Assembly: GCF_030209435.1 (NCBI RefSeq)
Contig: NZ_JARVRX010000008.1
Span: forward strand, 1-64,000
Source of the DNA: Mycolicibacterium sp. lyk4-40-TYG-92
Lineage (GTDB): Bacteria > Actinomycetota > Actinomycetes > Mycobacteriales > Mycobacteriaceae
DNA: 64,000 nt
Direction: 5' to 3'
The position numbers were made by a program, and so were the translations under genes. Shown piece by piece: positions 17,438-26,589 of the stretch. The notes beneath the pieces are model-generated. The model saw only the letters and a list, made by a program, of their open reading frames with translations, was not told where the DNA came from and made no database searches. Each line of letters opens with the position of its first letter. The first letter of the stretch is position 1.

Positions 17438-19414
17438 TCAGCGACGCCGACGCCGCGAGCGCAGGTAGTCACCCACGACTGCGGCACCCAGCCCATCCAG
17501 TTCTGGCACGACCACACGCCCTTCGACGCGCCGGGCCACCTGGTCGATGAACCGCGCCAGGCCGGGATCACTGCCCAACCGGAAGATGGTGATCTGCGCA
17601 CCCAGCCGGGCCACCTCGTCGAAGCTGCGCACCGTGAAGGCGATGGTGCGCGGGTGCGGCGGGTAGTCGAAGAACGTCTCGGTCCCGTTGCGGTACTGCT
17701 CGAGGTGCGCCGTCGGTTCACCGTCGGTGACGACGAGGACGACCGGCTGCGCATTGGGATGCCGCCGCAGGTGCCGGCCGGCGAGCAACAGCGCGTGGTG
17801 CAGGTTGGTGCCCTGCTCGTAGACGCCTTCCAGCCCCGTCAGTTCGGCCGCCGAGACGGTGCGGGCATGCCGGCCAAAAGCGATGATCTGCAACGCATCT
17901 GACCGGAACCGGGTACTCACGAGGTGATTGAGCGCCAGGGCGGTGCGCTTCATCGGCAGCCACCGGTTCTCCATGACCATCGAGAACGACGTGTCCACCA
18001 AAAGCGCCACCACGGCTTGGGTGCGGGTCTCGGTTTCCGAGATCTCGACGTCCTCGACCGTGACTCGAAGGGGCGGGTAGCGGCCCTCCGCCGAAACACC
18101 CGCTTGCCGCAGAACCGCGTTGGTCAAGGTGCGGGTGACGTTCCAGGGCTCGGTGTCGCCGAACTGCCACGGCCGGGTGGCTCCGGTCAGTTCCCCGGCG
18201 GCGCCGGCACGACGGGTGTCCCGCTCGCCGTGTCGACCGGAAAGCTGTTGTGCCACATCGCGGAGTGCTGCCTGGCCCAGCTGACGCATGGCCTTGGGCG
18301 ACAACCGCCACTGCCCGTCGGACCCGCGATCCAGGAAGCCCTGGTTCATCAGGGTCCGTTCCAGTTCCGCCAGGGCGCGGGCGTCGACGGCGGCCTCGTC
18401 GCCCAGTTGCCGGGCGAGCATATCCAGATCGACGTCGTCCATCTGGGCGCCGGCGTAGCTCTGCGAAAGCTGTTCCGCCAGCTGCTCCAACTCGGCGATG
18501 TCCTCCATCGCCTGAGCAGCCTCCCCCATGCCCAACGGATTGTTTCCGGTGAAACTCCGCTCCCCGGTCCAATCCTCACCCGGGCGGGCGGCCTGAAGGT
18601 TGGCATCGAGTCGACCGAGCGCGTTCATCAGCGACGGCGACCCGAAGGCCTGCTGCGCCAACGCATCCAACTCGGCGCGTTGATCGGGTGACAGGCTGTT
18701 GCGGAACCGCTGGGCGGCAGCGGCACGCTTGGCCAGGGAGTCCAGGAGCTCGTCGACGTTCTGCGGATTCTCCGGGAAGAACTGGCCGTGCTTGGCCATG
18801 AAATCCTGGAAATCCTGTTGCGTGTCTTCGCCGTTGGCGTGCTTCTCGAGCAGATTGTTCAGGTCGTCGAGCATGTCGCCCACGGCCTGACGATCCTCGT
18901 CGGTGGCGTTCTGCAGCGCATCCTTCATGCCGGCGAATCGTTGGTCCAGCATCTCCCGGCCCAGCAGATCCTTGATCTGCTCGTATTTTTGCCGGGCTTC
19001 CGCTGAGCGCCAGTCGTATTCGGAGAGCTCCTGCACGGCCTTGGCCGGTGACGGCGACAACGACTCCAGCTGCAGTTCACCGAACCGCGCGTCGTCATCG
19101 AGCGCGCGGGCGAGTTCCTTGCGTTCGGCGAGCACGGCCTCGTCGAGCAGCTTCTTGATCTCCTGCAGGGTGCCGTCAAGGTTGTTGCGCGACAGCAACT
19201 CCCGCCGACGCCGGTTGGCCTCGGCGGCCAGCCGGTCGGCGCCGCGCATATTCTGGGTCCCGCGACGGAGCAGCTCGGACAGCGCGCGCCGGGGCGACGC
19301 GCCCTCCATGACATCCTGCCCGATCTGCTCCAGTGCCTCCCGGAGGTCGACGGGAGGCGCCAGCGGGTCGGGCCCGCCGCTGTAGCGCGAATACCGCGAG
19401 AGATGTTTAGCCAT
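17438..19414 (-). CDS. von Willebrand factor A domain protein (Rv0959-like)
   Basis: 658 aa. A long, largely helical charged N-terminal half (about 20-400) precedes a vWA domain with the MIDAS motif DTSFS (Asp474, Ser476, Ser478) and a TDGEPT segment. Such proteins act with MoxR-type AAA ATPases in metal insertion or protein remodelling. The partner is encoded immediately upstream, with an 8-nt overlap. There is no signal or membrane segment, so it is cytosolic. Confidence 0.88.
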   Translation of the reverse strand: MAKHLSRYSRYSGGPDPLAPPVDLREALEQIGQDVMEGASPRRALSELLRRGTQNMRGADRLAAEANRRRRELLSRNNLDGTLQEIKKLLDEAVLAERKELARALDDDARFGELQLESLSPSPAKAVQELSEYDWRSAEARQKYEQIKDLLGREMLDQRFAGMKDALQNATDEDRQAVGDMLDDLNNLLEKHANGEDTQQDFQDFMAKHGQFFPENPQNVDELLDSLAKRAAAAQRFRNSLSPDQRAELDALAQQAFGSPSLMNALGRLDANLQAARPGEDWTGERSFTGNNPLGMGEAAQAMEDIAELEQLAEQLSQSYAGAQMDDVDLDMLARQLGDEAAVDARALAELERTLMNQGFLDRGSDGQWRLSPKAMRQLGQAALRDVAQQLSGRHGERDTRRAGAAGELTGATRPWQFGDTEPWNVTRTLTNAVLRQAGVSAEGRYPPLRVTVEDVEISETETRTQAVVALLVDTSFSMVMENRWLPMKRTALALNHLVSTRFRSDALQIIAFGRHARTVSAAELTGLEGVYEQGTNLHHALLLAGRHLRRHPNAQPVVLVVTDGEPTAHLEQYRNGTETFFDYPPHPRTIAFTVRSFDEVARLGAQITIFRLGSDPGLARFIDQVARRVEGRVVVPELDGLGAAVVGDYLRSRRRRR

Positions 19415-20852
19415 ATACTGTTTCGCCGTCGTCAGAGGTCTTGTCGATGCGCTTGGCCAGGTACAGCGCTTCCAGCGCCAGCTCGACGGCCGCCGCCCGC
19501 TCGCCGTCGGACTGCGCGCCCAGCCGGTCGGCGATCGCGTCGATCACCGGCAGGTCCGGCAGCGCGGCCAGGACGTCCTTGGCCGACACGCGCTCCCCCG
19601 TCGTGACCGGTGAATCCCCTTCCACCGCAGCGACCAGCGAGCCCACGTCGATGCCGCCGAGCAGGCGCTGCGCGGTGTCCGCGGTGGCCCGCCGCAGCAG
19701 ATGCTCCAGGACGGCCTGCTCGCGGCCTTCCTCACCGGACTCGAATTCCAGCTTGCCGCGCAGCACGCCGATGATCGTCTGCAGATCGACCACTCGAGCA
19801 ACCGGATCCTGTTCACCCAGAATCGCGGAGCGGTGCTGGGCTGCCGCGCCGACCGTTTCCGCCGCGGCGATGGCGAATCGGGCCGAGACACCCGAGCGCT
19901 GATCGATCGACTGCGACTCGCGCAGGTACCGGGCGAATCGGGCCAGGATCTGCAGCAGGTACTCGGGGACCTCGGCAGCGAGATGCGCTTCCTGCCTGAT
20001 GACGCCGACCTCCGCGTCGAGCTCCAACGGGTAATGGGTGCGGATCTCGGCGCCGAAGCGGTCCTTCAGCGGCGTGATGATGCGGCCACGGTTGGTGTAG
20101 TCCTCGGGGTTCGCACTGGCCACGACGAGCACGTCGAGCGGCAGGCGCAACGTGTAGCCGCGGACCTGGATGTCGCGCTCCTCCATCACGTTGAGCATCG
20201 CGACCTGGATGCGCTCGGCGAGATCGGGCAGCTCGTTGATCGCGACGATGCCACGGTGCGCCCGCGGGATGAGGCCGTAGGCGATGGTTTCCGGGTCGCC
20301 CAGACTCCGCCCCTCGGCCACCTTGATGGGGTCGATGTCGCCGACCAGGTCGGCGACGCTGGTGTCGGGCGTCGCCAGCTTCTCGAAGTAGCGCTCGCTG
20401 CGGTGCTGCCACGTGATCGGCAGGTCGTCGCCGGAGTCCGCAGCCCGGCGGATCGACTCGGGTGTGATCGGCGAGTAGGGGTGCTCGCCCAGCTCCGAGC
20501 CGGCGATGACGGGCGTCCACTCGTCCAGCAGACCGACCAGACCGCGCAGCAGGCGGGTCTTACCCTGGCCGCGCTCGCCGAGCAGCACGATGTCGTGCCC
20601 GGCGATCAGTGCGCGCTCCAGCTGCGGCAGCACGGTGTCCTCGAAGCCGAAGATCCCGGGCCAGACGTCCTTGCCGTCAGCCAGCGCTGCCAGCAGGTTC
20701 TCTCGAATCTCGGTCTTGATGCCCCGCTCGCGGTGGCCCGTTGCTTTCAACGCGCCGACGGTCTTGGGCAGACCGGCCGGCAGGTCGGCTGGAAGGTCGT
20801 TAGGTGATGTCACGACCTCCACGCTACGACGGTGCACGGTGAGCGGCAGCAC
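19407..20852 (-). CDS. MoxR/magnesium-chelatase-type AAA+ ATPase (Rv0958-like)
   Basis: 481 aa from GTG 20852, which has GGAG 6 nt upstream; GTG codons at 20822 and 20813 are alternatives. Walker A is GERGQGKT (92-99). Walker B reads GIVAINELPDL, with Asn in place of the usual Asp before the catalytic Glu. The sensor-1 region is VVASANPEDYTNRG. It probably forms a hexameric ring acting on its vWA partner encoded 3'. It is divergent from the hydrolase gene at 20890. Confidence 0.88.
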   Translation of the reverse strand: MLPLTVHRRSVEVVTSPNDLPADLPAGLPKTVGALKATGHRERGIKTEIRENLLAALADGKDVWPGIFGFEDTVLPQLERALIAGHDIVLLGERGQGKTRLLRGLVGLLDEWTPVIAGSELGEHPYSPITPESIRRAADSGDDLPITWQHRSERYFEKLATPDTSVADLVGDIDPIKVAEGRSLGDPETIAYGLIPRAHRGIVAINELPDLAERIQVAMLNVMEERDIQVRGYTLRLPLDVLVVASANPEDYTNRGRIITPLKDRFGAEIRTHYPLELDAEVGVIRQEAHLAAEVPEYLLQILARFARYLRESQSIDQRSGVSARFAIAAAETVGAAAQHRSAILGEQDPVARVVDLQTIIGVLRGKLEFESGEEGREQAVLEHLLRRATADTAQRLLGGIDVGSLVAAVEGDSPVTTGERVSAKDVLAALPDLPVIDAIADRLGAQSDGERAAAVELALEALYLAKRIDKTSDDGETVYG

Positions 20853-20853
20853 C

Positions 20854-20882
20854 TTGGGCTCCGGCGCCTTACCCAGTACCCT
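20854..20882 (+). promoter_or_regulatory. leaderless promoter of the hydrolase gene
   Basis: TTGGGC (20854-20859), a 17-nt spacer and TACCCT (20877-20882) are followed after 7 nt by the GTG at 20890. This predicts transcription starting at or next to the start codon, a common arrangement in mycobacteria. Confidence 0.55.
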
Positions 20883-20889
20883 CGGTATC

Positions 20890-21903
20890 GTGAACTCGCT
20901 CGACTGGACTCAGCGCCCCACCGACCTCGAGTTCGGCCCCGCCGCGTGGCAGAGCCGACTGCTCGGCGGGTTGACCGCGGTGTTCGTCCGACCGGTAATT
21001 GCCCTGCTCACGCTCATCGGCATGGTCGTCAACCGGTTCCATCCGGAACTGGTGCAGCGAGGCCGCTACGACATCATCGACGGGCCGTTCCGCGCGTTCC
21101 GCGCCCTGCCCGGCACCACGGTGACACCGATCGCACTGGACGACTGCGCCGCCGAATGGATCGTCGCGCCGCGTGCACAGGGTTCCGATCGCGTGATCAT
21201 CTACTTCCATGGTTCGGCGCTGATCACCCTCGGCCTGAACTCCCATCGGCGCTGGGCCAGCAAGCTGTCTGCCGCGACCGGCGCCCGGGTCCTGAACGTG
21301 GGCTATCGACTGGCACCGCAGGCCCTCATCGAAGACGCCATCGCCGACGGCGTATGCGCCTACCGGATGGTGCTCGCCGCCGGCGTCGACGCAAAGAAGA
21401 TCGTGTTCGCGGGTGACTCCGCCGGCGGGCTGATCGCGACCGGCACCGCGCTCGCCGTACGGGATGCGGGCCTGCAGGTACCCGCCGGCCAGATCCTGCT
21501 GTCGCCGCTGACGTCGTCCGACATGAATCTGAAGTACAACGCGATGCTCGAACACCGCGACGTGCTGTTCCCGTTCATGGCGGTGAAATACCTCTACGAC
21601 GTCTTCGCGACCAAGAACGGCACCCACCCGGTGCCGGAGATGCCCACCGAAGCGGACCTGCACGGCCTGGGACCGACGCTCCTGCAGGTCGGCAACAACG
21701 AGATGCTGCGCAACGATTCGTTCGCGCTCGCCGACGCGTTGCGCGCTGCCGGGGCGCTCGCCTGGGTTCAGGTGTGGGACAAGGCGATGCACATGTTCCA
21801 GCTGAGCTTCGACGTCAACCCGGATGCCCGCAAGGCCGTCGACGAGATCGTGGACTTCTTCGAATTCGCCACCACGCAGCAGCCCGGCGAAGTCGCGTCC
21901 TAA
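20890..21903 (+). CDS. alpha/beta hydrolase, HSL/Lip-type esterase
   Basis: 337 aa from GTG 20890, supported by the leaderless promoter. The oxyanion motif is IIYFHGSAL, a variant of HGGG. The nucleophile is in FAGDSAGGLI, and the probable acid and base lie in GNNEMLRNDS and KAMHMFQL. It belongs to the hormone-sensitive-lipase-like esterases numerous in mycobacteria. A hydrophobic stretch (AVFVRPVIALLTLIGMVV) near the N-terminus suggests membrane association. It overlaps the convergent LysR gene by 4 nt. The substrate is unknown. Confidence 0.85.
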   Translation: MNSLDWTQRPTDLEFGPAAWQSRLLGGLTAVFVRPVIALLTLIGMVVNRFHPELVQRGRYDIIDGPFRAFRALPGTTVTPIALDDCAAEWIVAPRAQGSDRVIIYFHGSALITLGLNSHRRWASKLSAATGARVLNVGYRLAPQALIEDAIADGVCAYRMVLAAGVDAKKIVFAGDSAGGLIATGTALAVRDAGLQVPAGQILLSPLTSSDMNLKYNAMLEHRDVLFPFMAVKYLYDVFATKNGTHPVPEMPTEADLHGLGPTLLQVGNNEMLRNDSFALADALRAAGALAWVQVWDKAMHMFQLSFDVNPDARKAVDEIVDFFEFATTQQPGEVAS

Positions 21904-22793
21904 CGGCCGGCCGACCACTCCGTGCGCAGGAAGGTCAGCAACCTGCGCGCGGCCGGAGTGCCTGCGGTCGGCGCCCAGGCCAGCGCGATCTGCCGCTGAT
22001 AGCTGTTGGGCGTCAACGGGATTTCCCGGACCTTGCGCGAGGTGTGCTCGTCGTGCGGTAGCAACGCGATACCCATACCGCGGCCGACCAGCTCGCGGAT
22101 GGTCGAGAACTCGGTGATCTCGACGGGCACGTGCGGCGTGAAACCCGAATCACGGCACCAGCTTTCAGTTGCCTGGCGCAGGTGATAACTGGCCGGATTG
22201 GCGATGAACGTCTCGCCTCGCAGCTCATCCAGACGGAGACGACGACGGGCCGCGAGCGGATGGGTCGCCGGTACCACGGCCCGGATCGGTTGTCCGCCGA
22301 TCACCACATGCTCGACACCGTCCGGCGGAGGGATCACCACTGCGACGTCGAGTGTCCCGGCCTTCAGATCCGCGGCGAGCTGACTGCCGTGCGCCTGTTT
22401 GATCTGCAGCCGGATTCCCGGTGCGCGCCGGTGGAATTCGGTGACGAGGTTCGGCACCACGCCGGCCCCCATCGTCAGTGGGAAGCCGAACCGGACCGTG
22501 CCGTGCTCCGGGTCGGCTTCCCCGGCGATCGTCTCGACCGTCGCTTCGAGTTCTCGCAACGGACGCCGCACCTGCTCGGCCAGCTGCACCGCGACCGGCG
22601 TCAGACGCACCGTCCGCCCCTCCTGGGTGAGCAGCCGAACGCCGAGCGCCTTCTCCAACGCATGGATCCGCCGGCTCATCGACGACTGCGGAATCCCCAG
22701 GCTGTCTGCCGCACGGGTCATGTGCCCGCCCTGGGAGTCGAGCTCTTCGAGCGCCCGAAGCTGCGGGGCCAGCAGACTCATCCATTGATCCAT
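21900..22793 (-). CDS. LysR-family transcriptional regulator
   Basis: 297 aa with an N-terminal winged helix (LGIPQSSMSRRIHALEKALGVRLL) and a type-2 periplasmic-binding-like effector domain. It is divergent from mqo with about 85 bp between them, so it probably controls mqo and itself; no effector can be inferred. The start is ATG 22793 or ATG 22781. Confidence 0.9.
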   Translation of the reverse strand: MDQWMSLLAPQLRALEELDSQGGHMTRAADSLGIPQSSMSRRIHALEKALGVRLLTQEGRTVRLTPVAVQLAEQVRRPLRELEATVETIAGEADPEHGTVRFGFPLTMGAGVVPNLVTEFHRRAPGIRLQIKQAHGSQLAADLKAGTLDVAVVIPPPDGVEHVVIGGQPIRAVVPATHPLAARRRLRLDELRGETFIANPASYHLRQATESWCRDSGFTPHVPVEITEFSTIRELVGRGMGIALLPHDEHTSRKVREIPLTPNSYQRQIALAWAPTAGTPAARRLLTFLRTEWSAGR

Positions 22794-22816
22794 ATACGGA
22801 TGGTAATCGCCAGAAC

Positions 22817-22836
22817 ATTCATTGGACGGATTGAAT
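22817..22836. promoter_or_regulatory. LysR-type dyad between LysR and mqo
   Basis: ATTCA-N10-TGAAT is a perfect inverted repeat of T-N11-A type, located 41-61 nt before the mqo ATG. A second dyad, ATCC-N6-GGAT, lies at the LysR start. Both are plausible LysR contacts. Confidence 0.5.
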
Positions 22837-22877
22837 GCGCAGGGGTGATGCTGGATTCATCGAGACAAGGAGCAACC

Positions 22878-24296
22878 ATGAATACCGTTGAACCTGAAGT
22901 CGCCGACGTCGTCCTCATCGGTGGCGGCATCATGTCGGCCACCCTCGGCGCCATGATCAGCACGTTGGAGCCGCAGTGGCGCATCGTGTTGGTGGAGCGG
23001 GCATCCGACATCGCCACCGAGAGCAGCGGGCCGTGGAACAACGCCGGTACCGGCCACTCCGGCTACTGCGAGCTCAACTACATGCCAGACCCCGCGGACG
23101 GCAAGGCGCCCGCTGAAATCGCCGCACAATTCCAGGTGTCCCGCCGCTGGTGGGCACATCTGGTCGAACGGGGCCTGCTGGACCCGGCAACATTCGTCCA
23201 CGGCACCCCGCACATGGACGTGGTGTTCGGCGACCACGATGCAGCCTACCTGCGGCGACGGTTCCAAACCCTCAGTGCCGATCCGCTTTTCGCCGGCCTC
23301 GAGTTCAGCGACGATCCCGCGAAAGTCGCCGAATGGGCGCCGCTGGTGATGGCCGGCCGCGATCCGGCGCAACCGATTGCGGCCACCCGGCACCCCGGCG
23401 GTACGGATGTCGATTTCGGGGCGCTCACCCACGGACTGACCCACATCATCACCTCTAACGGCGGCGAGGTGCGGCTCGGTCATGAGGTGCGCCGACTGCA
23501 CCAGGACTCGGACGGCAGCTGGCTGGTCGGCGGCCGACGTACGGACTCGCACAACAGGTTTCAGCTGAGGGCCCGGCATGTGTTCGTCGGCGCCGGCGGA
23601 TTCGCGCTACGGCTGCTGCAGCGCGCGCACATTCCCGAAGTCCGGGGCTACGGTGTCCTGCCCGTCGGCGCAGCGTTTCTGCGGTGTGCGCGGCCCGATG
23701 TCGTCGCCCGGCACGACGCCAAGGTGTACGGCCAGGCCGCTATAGGAGCACCGCCGATGTCGGTGCCGCACTTGGACAAACGCGTTGTCGACGGCGAGGG
23801 CTACCTGATGTTCGGTCCGTATGCGACGTTCAGCACCAAGCTGCTCAAAGGCGGCAAGCTGACCGACTTCTTCACCACGCTGAGGTGGCACAACCTGCAC
23901 GTACTGGCGGCCGCGGCCGCGCAGAGCCTGTCCCTGGTGCGGTATCTGATCGGCGAGTTGCTCACGCCATTCAGCGGGAAGATCAAACAGCTGCAACGGT
24001 TCTACCCGGAGGCCGACCCCAGCGACTGGCAACTGATACCGGCCGGACAGCGGGCCCAGCTGGTCACCCCCGACGCCGAACGTATCGGCGCGTTGCGCTC
24101 AGGAACCGAGCTCGTCGCGTCGGCAGACGGCACCATCGCAGGACTGCTGGGTGCGTCGCCGGGCGCCTCGACCGCTGTGCCGATCATGCTCGACCTCCTG
24201 CAGCGGTGTTTCCCCGAGCGCTGGGCCACGTCCTGGCAGGCGCGCATGGACGACGCCCTGGGCGCGCGCGACACTACCGCGCTGCTGAGCCTCTAA
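22878..24296 (+). CDS. mqo: malate:quinone oxidoreductase
   Basis: 472 aa, FAD-dependent peripheral-membrane enzyme oxidising malate to oxaloacetate with quinone. The FAD-binding GGGIMSATLG motif, ERASDIATESSGPWNNAGTG and GYGVLPVGAAF match MQO. ATG 22878 is preceded by AAGGAG at 5 nt. M. tuberculosis H37Rv mqo lies elsewhere, so this position is a difference from that genome. It is controlled probably by the adjacent LysR. A long inverted repeat downstream ends the unit. Confidence 0.93.
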   Translation: MNTVEPEVADVVLIGGGIMSATLGAMISTLEPQWRIVLVERASDIATESSGPWNNAGTGHSGYCELNYMPDPADGKAPAEIAAQFQVSRRWWAHLVERGLLDPATFVHGTPHMDVVFGDHDAAYLRRRFQTLSADPLFAGLEFSDDPAKVAEWAPLVMAGRDPAQPIAATRHPGGTDVDFGALTHGLTHIITSNGGEVRLGHEVRRLHQDSDGSWLVGGRRTDSHNRFQLRARHVFVGAGGFALRLLQRAHIPEVRGYGVLPVGAAFLRCARPDVVARHDAKVYGQAAIGAPPMSVPHLDKRVVDGEGYLMFGPYATFSTKLLKGGKLTDFFTTLRWHNLHVLAAAAAQSLSLVRYLIGELLTPFSGKIKQLQRFYPEADPSDWQLIPAGQRAQLVTPDAERIGALRSGTELVASADGTIAGLLGASPGASTAVPIMLDLLQRCFPERWATSWQARMDDALGARDTTALLSL

Positions 24297-24302
24297 AGGC
24301 CA

Positions 24303-24345
24303 ATGGCCAGGTCTGCCCGGGCCATCTCCGCGCAGACCTGGCCAT
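24303..24345. terminator. bidirectional terminator between mqo and purH
   Basis: ATGGCCAGGTCTGC (24303-24316) pairs perfectly with GCAGACCTGGCCAT (24332-24345) around a 15-nt loop, exactly between two convergent genes. No U-tract follows. Confidence 0.65.
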
Positions 24346-24359
24346 TCAGCCGGCAAGAC

Positions 24360-25928
24360 CTAGTGGGCGAAGTGCCGCGCCCCGGTCAGGTACAGCGTGA
24401 TGCCCGCCGCGGCGGCGGCCGCAGTCACTTCGTCGTCACGCACCGAACCACCCGGGTGCACAACGGCTTTCACGCCGGCGTTGGTCAGGGTCTCCAGACC
24501 GTCCGGGAACGGGAAAAAGGCATCGGAGGCAGCGACGGCGCCGCGAACCCGGTCACCGCCCCGTTCCACCGCGAGCCGCGCCGCGTCGACGCGGTTCACC
24601 TGGCCCATACCAACGCCGACAGTTGCCCCGTTGGTGGCGACCACGATGGCGTTCGACTTCACCGCGCGGCACGCGCGCCACGCAAACACCAAGTCGGCCA
24701 ACGTCTCCGGGTCGGCCGGGCTGCCGGTCGCGAGGGTCCAGTTGGCCGGGTCGTCGCCCGCGGCGTCGAGCGCGTCGCGCTGCTGCACCAGCAGACCGCC
24801 ACTGACCTGGCGGAACTCGGTGCCGCCGGGCTGCGGCTCCGACGCCACGAGGATGCGAATGTTCTTCTTACGGCTCAGGATTTCGACGGCACCCGGCTCG
24901 AACGCGGGAGCGACGATCACCTCGGTGAAGATGTCCGCGACGGTCTCGGCCATCTCCTCGGTGACGGCCGTGTTGGCCGCGATGACGCCACCGAACGCGC
25001 TCAGCGGGTCGCACTCATGTGCCTTGCGGTGCGCGTCGGCAACCGAGATCGACGACACCGCAATGCCACACGGGTTGGCGTGCTTGATGATCGCCACGCA
25101 GATCTCCTCGTGGTCGAACGCCGCCCGCCACGCCGCGTCGGCGTCGGTGAAGTTGTTGTAGGACATCTCTTTTCCGTGCAGCTGCTCGGCCTGCGCAAGC
25201 CCCGGCCAGCCGGCATCGTCGCTGTAGAGCGCGGCCTTCTGGTGCGGGTTCTCGCCGTAGCGCAGCACATCACTGCGACGCCAGGTCGCACCCAGCCATG
25301 CGGGCATGCCGGCAGCGGACGCCTCGTCGTCGCCGGGTACCAGCACCGACCCCATCCAGGAGGCGACAGCGACGTCGTACTCGGCGGTGTGCCGGAAAGC
25401 CAACGACGCCAACTTCTTCCGCTCTTCGAGCGTGAACCCACCGGCGTTGACGGCGGCCAGCACGCCGTCGTACCCCAGCGGGTCCACGACAACGGCGACG
25501 CTCGGGTGGTTCTTGGCCGCGGCGCGGACCATCGACGGGCCGCCGATGTCGATCTGCTCGACGCACTCGTCCTCGGAGGCGCCCGACGCCACAGTCTGGG
25601 TGAACGGATACAGGTTCACCACAACGAGTTCGAACGCCTCGACGCCGAGCTCATCGAGCGCGGCGAGGTGCTCGGCCTTGCGGGTGTCGGCCAGCAGGCC
25701 GGCGTGCACGCGCGGGTGCAGCGTCTTGACCCGGCCGTCCAGCACCTCCGGGAAGCCGGTGACCTCTTCGACGGGAGTCACCGGAATTCCCTCGGCAGCA
25801 ATGGTTTTCGCTGTCGAACCCGTCGACACCAGGGTCACGCCGGCCGCGTGCAGCCCGCGGGCCAGCTCAGCCAGGCCGGTCTTGTCGTACACGCTGATCA
25901 GCGCGCGCCGAATCGGTCGTCGCGTCAT
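24360..25928 (-). CDS. purH: bifunctional AICAR transformylase / IMP cyclohydrolase
   Basis: 522 aa from ATG 25928 with AGGAG upstream; the frame extends 16 codons further without support. The N-terminal IMP cyclohydrolase domain ([35 protein letters not shown]) and C-terminal AICAR transformylase domain ([36 protein letters not shown]) catalyse the last two steps of IMP synthesis. It follows purN by 1 nt and closes the operon Rv0954-like, perM, purN, purH. Confidence 0.97.
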   Translation of the reverse strand: MTRRPIRRALISVYDKTGLAELARGLHAAGVTLVSTGSTAKTIAAEGIPVTPVEEVTGFPEVLDGRVKTLHPRVHAGLLADTRKAEHLAALDELGVEAFELVVVNLYPFTQTVASGASEDECVEQIDIGGPSMVRAAAKNHPSVAVVVDPLGYDGVLAAVNAGGFTLEERKKLASLAFRHTAEYDVAVASWMGSVLVPGDDEASAAGMPAWLGATWRRSDVLRYGENPHQKAALYSDDAGWPGLAQAEQLHGKEMSYNNFTDADAAWRAAFDHEEICVAIIKHANPCGIAVSSISVADAHRKAHECDPLSAFGGVIAANTAVTEEMAETVADIFTEVIVAPAFEPGAVEILSRKKNIRILVASEPQPGGTEFRQVSGGLLVQQRDALDAAGDDPANWTLATGSPADPETLADLVFAWRACRAVKSNAIVVATNGATVGVGMGQVNRVDAARLAVERGGDRVRGAVAASDAFFPFPDGLETLTNAGVKAVVHPGGSVRDDEVTAAAAAAGITLYLTGARHFAH

Positions 25929-25929
25929 C

Positions 25930-26580
25930 CTATTGCTCCTCACCTTCGCGGCACCCGATGGCCGCCTTTCGCCCACTCCACGTCACACCGCGGAGGGCCA
26001 CCGCGGCGATCACATCTACCAACAGCCGTCGTTCGACGACCTTGATCCGCTCGTGCAGCGACGATTCGTCGTCGCCGTCGAGCACCGCCACAGGCTCCTG
26101 CGCCAGGATGGGCCCGGTGTCGGTGCCGGCATCCACCAGGTGCACCGTGCTGCCGGTGACCCGCACGCCGTACGCGAGGGCTTCAGACACCGCATGTGCC
26201 CCGGGGAACGACGGCAGCAGCGCCGGGTGGGTGTTCAGCACCCGACCCTGGAAGCGTGCGAGAAAGGCGGGGCCGAGGATCTTCATGAACCCCGCCGACA
26301 CCACCAGGTCCGGCTCGTGGGCGACGACGGCTTCGGTCAGCGCGACGTCCCACGCGGCCCGATCGGCGTGGTCGCGCACCTGGGTCGTGAACGTCGCCAC
26401 GCCTGCGCCCGAGCCGACCTCCAGCGCCCGGCATTCGCGATCCGTACCGACTGCCACGACGCGGGCCGGGTAGTCGCCGACCGCTGCGGCCAGCACAGAT
26501 TCGAGCAGCGAGCCGGTCCCGGACGCCAGAACGACGAGCCGCGCCGGCGCAGTCGGGGGCACGTGAACCGGTTGCTGCAC
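25930..26580 (-). CDS. purN: phosphoribosylglycinamide formyltransferase
   Basis: 216 aa GAR transformylase using 10-formyl-THF (third step of purine synthesis). [15 protein letters not shown] binds phosphate. Catalytic Asn116 and His118 (LNTHPALLP) and Asp154 (DAGTDTGPI) are present. It starts with GTG at 26580, lies 9 nt downstream of perM and is translationally close to purH. Confidence 0.96.
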   Translation of the reverse strand: MQQPVHVPPTAPARLVVLASGTGSLLESVLAAAVGDYPARVVAVGTDRECRALEVGSGAGVATFTTQVRDHADRAAWDVALTEAVVAHEPDLVVSAGFMKILGPAFLARFQGRVLNTHPALLPSFPGAHAVSEALAYGVRVTGSTVHLVDAGTDTGPILAQEPVAVLDGDDESSLHERIKVVERRLLVDVIAAVALRGVTWSGRKAAIGCREGEEQ

Positions 26581-26589
26581 GGGAGCAGC

